From JAKEGN01 sp964465665 (GTDB taxonomy: Bacteria > Pseudomonadota > Gammaproteobacteria > Steroidobacterales > Woeseiaceae), in contig CAYXKM010000240.1 of NCBI GenBank assembly GCA_964465665.1, positions 1 through 17,385 of the forward strand: a stretch of 17,385 nucleotides of DNA, in the 5' to 3' direction. Below, piece by piece: positions 13,202-17,385 of the stretch. The notes under the pieces were generated by a model. That model was given only the letters and a program-made list of their open reading frames with translations, was not told the DNA's origin and did not search any database. Both the position numbers and the translations under genes were made by a program. Positions within the stretch are counted from its first letter, which is position 1. Every line of letters starts with the position of its first letter.

Positions 13202-14563
13202 TCAGGCCTGTTTCCGCAGATGGTTCAGCACGTCGGAGCGTGTGATCAACCCCATGAACTGGTCTCCATCCATTACGGCGGCATAAGGCTGCACATGCAA
13301 CATCGCCACCAGGTTGTTGATGCTCGTCTTCTTGTCGAGCTTGATGAATGCTGTCTGCATCGCAGTCTTGACCGGCGCATTCAGCAGTTCGGGCTTGCCG
13401 AAAACGAAACGAATGATGTCGTCCTCGGTGAGGATGCCGACCAGCCCGCCCTCCTCCATAACCGGCAGCTGTGAAAAGCCGGCATTCCGCAAACGGTTGT
13501 GTGCCGTCGTTATGACATCTGTCGGTCCGACCGTGATCGTTGCCCGCTGTCCGTGCGGGCGTCCGATCAGGTCCCGAAGATCGCCGAAGGTATCCCGTTG
13601 TATGAATCCCTGGTCTTCCATCCAGAAATCGTTGAAGAGTTTAGAAAGGTACTTGTTGCCGGTGTCACAAGCGAAACTGACCACGCGTTTGGCCTCGCTT
13701 TGCTCGCGGCAGTAGCGTAAGGCAGCGGCGAGCAGCGTGCCGGTCGATGAGCCGGCCAGCAGGCCCTCTTTCCGCAGCAACTCGCGTGCCGTGCCGAAGG
13801 ATTCGGCGTCGGAAATGCTGTATGCCCGCGTCACACGATCGAAATCCGCAATGGACGGAATGAAATCTTCGCCGATGCCCTCGACCAGCCACGGCGCACT
13901 GCTGCCCATTTCACCCTTGTTGATGTAGTCGGCGAGTACCGAACCGACAGGGTCTGCGAGGATCAGTTCGACCCCGGGTGCTTTGGCTTTGAGGTACTTG
14001 CCGATGCCGGTGACGGTACCACTTGATCCGACACCCAAAACGATGGCGTCGAGATCGCCATCCATTTGTTCGAAGATTTCCGGTGCGGTGGTCGTTTCAT
14101 GCGCCAGCGGGTTATCGGGATTGCCGAACTGGTTTATGAAGTACGCACCTTTGTCCGCGGCGATACTCTTGCCGAGGTCCTGGTAGTACTCGGGATGCCC
14201 TTTGCCGACGTCGGACCGCGTCAGGACGACTTCGGCGCCCATCGCACGCAGGTTGAAGATCTTTTCCTGGCTCATCTTGTCCGGCAGAACCAGGATCAGC
14301 TTATATCCCTTTTGCGCCGCAACGACTGCAAGCCCGAGCCCCGTGTTGCCGGCCGTCGCTTCCACGAGCGTGTCACCTGGTTTGATGTCACCGCGCTTCT
14401 CTGCCTCTTCGATCATCGAGATGCCGATTCGATCCTTGATCGAACCGCCGGGATTCATCAGTTCCAGTTTCAGGAACAGTCGGCAGGGACCGGTGTCGAG
14501 TCGCGTGATCTCGAGCATCGGCGTTCGTCCGACCATCTCGAGAATGTTGGAGTAGACTTTCAT
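13202..14563 (-). CDS. Cystathionine beta-synthase with C-terminal CBS domain pair
   Basis: A 453-residue protein with a PLP fold-type II catalytic domain (about 1-325) and a tandem CBS domain pair (about 335-453). PLP lysine is Lys43 in Asn-Pro-Gly-Gly-Ser-Ile-Lys-Asp-Arg, the phosphate/substrate loop is Ala-Thr-Ala-Gly-Asn-Thr-Gly (69-75), and Gly-Val-Gly-Ser-Ser-Gly-Thr-Val-Thr-Gly binds the PLP phosphate. It should join serine and homocysteine to cystathionine. The CBS pair distinguishes it from plain cysteine synthases; in animals that pair binds S-adenosylmethionine, and here the ligand is unknown. There is no heme-binding N-terminal extension. ATG 14563 begins the conserved domain; the frame runs open to 14638 inside prmC and that extension is rejected. 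It is first in an operon with the CGL gene. Confidence 0.93.
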   Translation of the reverse strand: MKVYSNILEMVGRTPMLEITRLDTGPCRLFLKLELMNPGGSIKDRIGISMIEEAEKRGDIKPGDTLVEATAGNTGLGLAVVAAQKGYKLILVLPDKMSQEKIFNLRAMGAEVVLTRSDVGKGHPEYYQDLGKSIAADKGAYFINQFGNPDNPLAHETTTAPEIFEQMDGDLDAIVLGVGSSGTVTGIGKYLKAKAPGVELILADPVGSVLADYINKGEMGSSAPWLVEGIGEDFIPSIADFDRVTRAYSISDAESFGTARELLRKEGLLAGSSTGTLLAAALRYCREQSEAKRVVSFACDTGNKYLSKLFNDFWMEDQGFIQRDTFGDLRDLIGRPHGQRATITVGPTDVITTAHNRLRNAGFSQLPVMEEGGLVGILTEDDIIRFVFGKPELLNAPVKTAMQTAFIKLDKKTSINNLVAMLHVQPYAAVMDGDQFMGLITRSDVLNHLRKQA

Positions 14564-14594
14564 TCGATTTACAGTTGCCGGGGAACTGGTCGCA

Positions 14595-14623
14595 ATGGTA
14601 CGCGAAGGTCTGGTCGCTTTGAA
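14595..14623 (-). promoter_or_regulatory. Possible promoter of the CBS-CGL operon
   Basis: On the minus strand TTCAAA (14618-14623) and TACCAT (14595-14600) are 17 bases apart, each matching four of six consensus positions. The predicted start would be about 25 bases before the CBS gene. It is weak evidence. Confidence 0.3.
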
Positions 14624-14630
14624 TGAATTT

Positions 14631-15470
14631 ATGGACATCGAGACGGCCCTTCACAGCGGCGCAAACCGGTTGCGCGCGGTCAGTGACAGCGCGCGCCTGG
14701 ACGCCGAGCTGCTGCTCGCTAAGGCGCTGGATGTCAATCGCAGCTATTTTTTTGCTCACCCCGAGGACACCCTCGACCCGGCGGCGACAGGACGATTCCT
14801 AGCCCTGATCGAGCGGCGCGCGTCCGGGGAACCGATGTCCTACATCAGTGGCGAGCGGGAATTCTGGTCGATGAGCCTGATGGTCAGCCCGGCAACGCTG
14901 GTGCCACGGCCGGAAACCGAGATTCTGGTCGAGCGCGCATTGGAGTACATCGGCCGCAATAAACCCTTGCGTATACTCGATCTCGGCACCGGCAGCGGCG
15001 CAATCGCTCTCGCCATCGCCAGGGAACGGCCGCTGTGCGACGTCGTCGCAACGGATCTGAGCAGCGATGCGCTGGTAATAGCCCGGCAGAATGCGCGGCA
15101 ACTGGATATCGCCAACGTCACCTTTGTTTGCGGCGACTGGGTGGTACCGGTCAATGGCCAGCGTTTCGACCTGATCGTTTCCAATCCTCCGTATATCGGA
15201 GCCGGCGACCCGCTGTTAACGTCACTGGCGCATGAACCGCTGGCGGCACTGGTAGCCGGAGAGGACGGACTCGAGGCCATGCGCCGGATTGCTGAGGGCG
15301 CCGCCGAGGTGCTGGCGGACGGCGGCAGATTGTTGCTGGAGCACGGCGCAACACAACGGGAGTCGGTCTCTGAACTGTTGCTGCATTACGGCTGGTCGCA
15401 AATCGAGTGCTTCGACGACTATGCCGGTTTGCCACGGGTGACGACCGCTGCCCGTCCGTCGGCACCTTGA
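14631..15470 (+). CDS. prmC: Release factor glutamine methyltransferase
   Basis: A 279-residue SAM-dependent methyltransferase that N5-methylates the glutamine of the GGQ motif in release factors. It shows the N-terminal helical domain with Arg-Leu-Asp-Ala-Glu-Leu-Leu-Leu, then Gly-Glu-Arg-Glu-Phe-Trp-Ser, Leu-Val-Pro-Arg-Pro-Glu-Thr-Glu, the SAM motif Asp-Leu-Gly-Thr-Gly-Ser-Gly-Ala, and the catalytic Asn-Pro-Pro-Tyr. ATG 14631 matches the length of the E. coli N-terminus; ATG 14595 would add 12 residues and falls in the putative CBS promoter. Its usual partner prfA lies 3.7 kb upstream on the same strand, so prmC must have its own promoter. It is divergent from the CBS gene with 67 bp between starts. 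Confidence 0.96.
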   Translation: MDIETALHSGANRLRAVSDSARLDAELLLAKALDVNRSYFFAHPEDTLDPAATGRFLALIERRASGEPMSYISGEREFWSMSLMVSPATLVPRPETEILVERALEYIGRNKPLRILDLGTGSGAIALAIARERPLCDVVATDLSSDALVIARQNARQLDIANVTFVCGDWVVPVNGQRFDLIVSNPPYIGAGDPLLTSLAHEPLAALVAGEDGLEAMRRIAEGAAEVLADGGRLLLEHGATQRESVSELLLHYGWSQIECFDDYAGLPRVTTAARPSAP

Positions 15471-15529
15471 GCCGATTGCCGGATTGAATTGAGTATACTG
15501 GCTCCGTTTGTAAATTCAGAAGGACGCTC

Positions 15530-16012
15530 ATGATCAGGATAGTGACCAGTCACGGCGATATTGTCGTCGAACTCTTCGAAGATGCTGCGCCGCTCAGCTG
15601 CGAGAATTTCCGCTGCTATGTCGAGGACGGGTTTTTCGCCGACACCGTGTTCCACCGTGTCATCCCCAATTTCATGATCCAGGGCGGAGGCATGACAGCA
15701 GATATGCAAAGAAAGAAGACGCGCACGGCGATCAAGAATGAAGCTGCCAATGGCAGGAAGAATCTGCGCGGTACCCTTGCGATGGCAAGAACCGGCGAAG
15801 TCGACAGTGCAACGTCACAGTTCTTTATCAACCTGCGCGACAATCCGTTTCTCGATCACGGCGGACGGGATTTCGGTTACGCCGTTTTTGCCCGCGTCAC
15901 AGATGGCATGGACGTCGTCGACAAAATTGCTGCCGTCGCTACCGGCACCCGGGCCGGGCAACAGGATGTGCCCGTCGATCCGGTCAGCATCGTGGAAGTT
16001 CGCGCGGAATAG
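15530..16012 (+). CDS. ppiB: Peptidyl-prolyl cis-trans isomerase, cyclophilin type (PpiB-like)
   Basis: A 160-residue cyclophilin, the usual size for cytoplasmic PpiB, with no signal peptide. Active-site residues are visible: Phe-His-Arg-Val-Ile-Pro (catalytic Arg near residue 43), Phe-Met-Ile-Gln-Gly-Gly, Met-Ala-Arg, Ser-Gln-Phe-Phe-Ile-Asn, and Phe-Leu-Asp-His. The tryptophan of human cyclophilin A is replaced by phenylalanine in this segment, as in many bacterial members with low cyclosporin affinity. ATG 15530 is preceded by AAGGA at good spacing. A TATACT box at 15494-15499 is a likely -10 element, though I find no matching -35, so ppiB may be transcribed separately from prmC, whose stop is 59 bases upstream. 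It is convergent with the next gene. Confidence 0.95.
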   Translation: MIRIVTSHGDIVVELFEDAAPLSCENFRCYVEDGFFADTVFHRVIPNFMIQGGGMTADMQRKKTRTAIKNEAANGRKNLRGTLAMARTGEVDSATSQFFINLRDNPFLDHGGRDFGYAVFARVTDGMDVVDKIAAVATGTRAGQQDVPVDPVSIVEVRAE

Positions 16013-16039
16013 CGCGGCTCGCACGCATCGCCGCTAATC

Positions 16040-16786
16040 TTACGAATCGCCGCGCATCACCGCCGGATCGACGGCAATCCATACCGCATTGCACGTTGCA
16101 ATGGCTTCTGCATCTTCGCCGTACAACACACCGTCGGCAAAATGTTTACGGCCGTCACGCCGCGTTTCCCAGGCAACGACAATGCACTTTTCGCCGACGG
16201 ACGGCCGTCGACGGATGTCCACGGCCTGACGACCGAGCAACAGGAAAACGTTGCCGTCGGAGAATCCTGCCGCGTAGCCGGTCGGGCAATCAAGCGCTGC
16301 CCAGACAAATTCGGGCCGGACGAGATTCGCTGCATCGGCAAGATCGGGCTGCGGAATCCACGTGGCGGCCAAGGGCCCGGACCAACCCTGCGTGTCCGGC
16401 CGAAGCGGCCCGACATGTATACGCAGGCCGTCACCGGGCTGCCGCAGCGGGCCGCAGACGAAACAGGTCGGCAGATTGTGTTTGTGCGGGGCAATCGTGC
16501 GCTGTTCGGCTGCGCGCGCTTCCTCGAACGTCGGTGCATCCGGAACATCCACGCTGACCTCGCACGCCTTGGCGGAACCGACCGCTAAGTCACCGTCAAA
16601 CAGAGCCACGCCGCCATCGTCGGCGACGACCCGCATGGCCTTGTCCAATGGCGGCGGGCTGCGCAAGGTAACTTCGGCAGCACTGTCGATATATGCGGCC
16701 AACCGACCGCAGGCATATCCGCCATTCGCCGATTTCGGTGGCCCGCAGTATCGTTGCGCTATTTCAAGCGTGGCCGGTAATGTCAT
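16040..16786 (-). CDS. Hotdog-fold thioesterase-like protein with CxxC
   Basis: A 248-residue protein that reads as two hotdog-type halves. The first has Ser-Ala-Asn-Gly-Gly-Tyr-Ala-Cys-Gly-Arg-Leu near residue 19, the second Val-Trp-Ala-Ala-Leu-Asp-Cys-Pro-Thr-Gly-Tyr-Ala near residue 161; both resemble acyl-CoA thioesterase-family segments also common in actinobacterial proteins. Between them lies His-x-x-x-x-x-Thr-Cys-Phe-Val-Cys-Gly (Cys108 and Cys111), a possible metal or redox site, followed by Gly-Asp-Gly-Leu-Arg-Ile. Substrate unknown, and enzymatic activity is not proven by sequence. The start is ATG 16786. It lies 33 bases after metH on the same strand and may share its transcript, although the two functions have no obvious link. 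Its 3' end is convergent with ppiB. Confidence 0.75.
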   Translation of the reverse strand: MTLPATLEIAQRYCGPPKSANGGYACGRLAAYIDSAAEVTLRSPPPLDKAMRVVADDGGVALFDGDLAVGSAKACEVSVDVPDAPTFEEARAAEQRTIAPHKHNLPTCFVCGPLRQPGDGLRIHVGPLRPDTQGWSGPLAATWIPQPDLADAANLVRPEFVWAALDCPTGYAAGFSDGNVFLLLGRQAVDIRRRPSVGEKCIVVAWETRRDGRKHFADGVLYGEDAEAIATCNAVWIAVDPAVMRGDS

Positions 16787-16819
16787 CGTTTATGCCCTGG
16801 TGTATGCGCTGGCCGACTG

Positions 16820-17385
16820 TCACGCAGCGTCGGCTGCGTCAGGATCATAACCGAGGTTCGGCGAAAGCCAGCGTTCGACTTCGGTGACGCTCATTTGTTT
16901 TCGTGTAGCGAAAGACGCTACCTGGTCCCGCGCGATCTGGCCTACCGCGAAATACCGCGATTCCGGGTGCGAAAAATAGAAACCGCTGACGGCCGCGGTC
17001 GGGTACATGGCAAACGACTCCGTCAGTTGCAGGCCGATCGCGGGTTCCGCATCGAGCAGCTTCCAGAGTTTCAGTTTCTCTGTATGGTCCGGGCATGCAG
17101 GATAGCCGGGGGCCGGACGAATGCCACGGTACAGTTCCGCGATGCGCTGTTCGTTGCTCAGGTCTTCAGTGCGACCGTAACCCCAGTATTCTTTGCGCAC
17201 GCGCTCGTGCAAATACTCGGCAAGTGCTTCGGCCAGGCGATCGGCCAGTGCTTTGAGGAGGATGCTGCTGTAATCGTCGTGCGCCTTCTCGAATCGCACC
17301 AAATGCGGTTCCAGCCCGAAGCCGGCCGATACGGCAAATGCGCCGATGTAATCCTCGACGCCGGTCTCGGCCGGGGCCACGAAAT
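16820..17385 (-). CDS. metH: Cobalamin-dependent methionine synthase, C-terminal part
   Basis: The frame is open to the right edge of the window, so only the last 188 or so residues are present. They belong to the AdoMet-binding reactivation domain of MetH: Phe-Val-Ala-Pro and Asp-Tyr-Ile-Gly at the edge, Asp-Asp-Tyr-Ser-Ser-Ile-Leu, His-Glu-Arg-Val-Arg-Lys-Glu-Tyr-Trp-Gly-Tyr, the AdoMet-binding Arg-Pro-Ala-Pro-Gly-Tyr-Pro-Ala-Cys-Pro-Asp-His, and Thr-Glu-Ser-Phe-Ala-Met. MetH transfers a methyl group from methyltetrahydrofolate to homocysteine; this domain restores oxidised cobalamin. The C-terminus is complete, ending Leu-Gly-Tyr-Asp-Pro plus a short tail. The rest of the protein, including the cobalamin and folate domains, is outside the window. 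It meets CBS/CGL at homocysteine. Confidence 0.96.
   Translation of the reverse strand, partial: FVAPAETGVEDYIGAFAVSAGFGLEPHLVRFEKAHDDYSSILLKALADRLAEALAEYLHERVRKEYWGYGRTEDLSNEQRIAELYRGIRPAPGYPACPDHTEKLKLWKLLDAEPAIGLQLTESFAMYPTAAVSGFYFSHPESRYFAVGQIARDQVASFATRKQMSVTEVERWLSPNLGYDPDAADAA

Noticed and set aside
14564..14638. Longer start for the CBS gene
   Set aside because: It would read into prmC and adds a Ser/Thr-rich piece outside the conserved fold.
16014..16033. GCGGC/GCCGC inverted repeat between ppiB and the thioesterase-like gene as a terminator
   Set aside because: Five pairs with an 11-nt loop and no T run on either strand.
1..17385. CRISPR array, insertion sequence, phage or toxin-antitoxin genes
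   Set aside because: No regularly spaced repeats, transposase or integrase motifs, or small paired toxin-antitoxin frames were seen.

Overview
The window is a stretch of gammaproteobacterial core chromosome, GC-rich, coding on both strands with short gaps. The evidence is gene order. The blocks TPR-lolB / tRNA-Gln / prs-rplY-pth-ychF on the minus strand and hemA-prfA on the plus strand reproduce, around a divergent hemA/TPR promoter region, the arrangement known from Pseudomonas and Xanthomonas relatives. I cannot name the genus. Reverse transsulfuration genes and an UPF0316 protein fit a free-living, probably environmental, lineage.

Layout. 1-2011: accessory edge, with a serine beta-lactamase-fold hydrolase (minus, running off the left end), a secreted protein of unknown function (plus), and a short relic of an AHSA1/SRPBCC-type gene lying against the 3' end of a tRNA gene with anticodon CAU. 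2012-6737: housekeeping block on the minus strand, read right to left as lolB, tRNA-Gln, prs, rplY, pth, ychF, tRNA(CAU). Good sigma70-type promoters can be seen in front of both tRNAs and rplY. 6734-8428: TPR protein overlapping lolB. 8542-10890: hemA and prfA on the plus strand. 10903-14563: an insertion into the expected prfA-prmC pair, made of an UPF0316 membrane protein, a divergent small cupin, and a two-gene operon of cystathionine beta-synthase and cystathionine gamma-lyase/synthase. 14631-16012: prmC and a cyclophilin gene. 16040-17385: a hotdog-type thioesterase-like protein and the C-terminal end of methionine synthase metH (minus, running off the right end).

How the genes work together. 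RF1 (prfA), its methyltransferase (prmC), peptidyl-tRNA hydrolase (pth), the ribosome-associated ATPase YchF, bL25 (rplY) and two tRNAs serve translation. prs supplies PRPP, hemA starts tetrapyrrole synthesis, and lolB delivers lipoproteins to the outer membrane. MetH, CBS and CGL sit on the homocysteine branch point, remethylation to methionine versus conversion to cysteine.

Most notable points: ispE is missing from its usual place between lolB and tRNA-Gln/prs; the prfA-prmC pair is split by sulfur-metabolism genes; a palindrome frames TATA-like -10 boxes on both strands between the UPF0316 and cupin genes; and the rplY leader begins with a strong hairpin. I see no CRISPR array, transposase, phage gene or clearly new multi-gene system, and most of the window is ordinary core genome.
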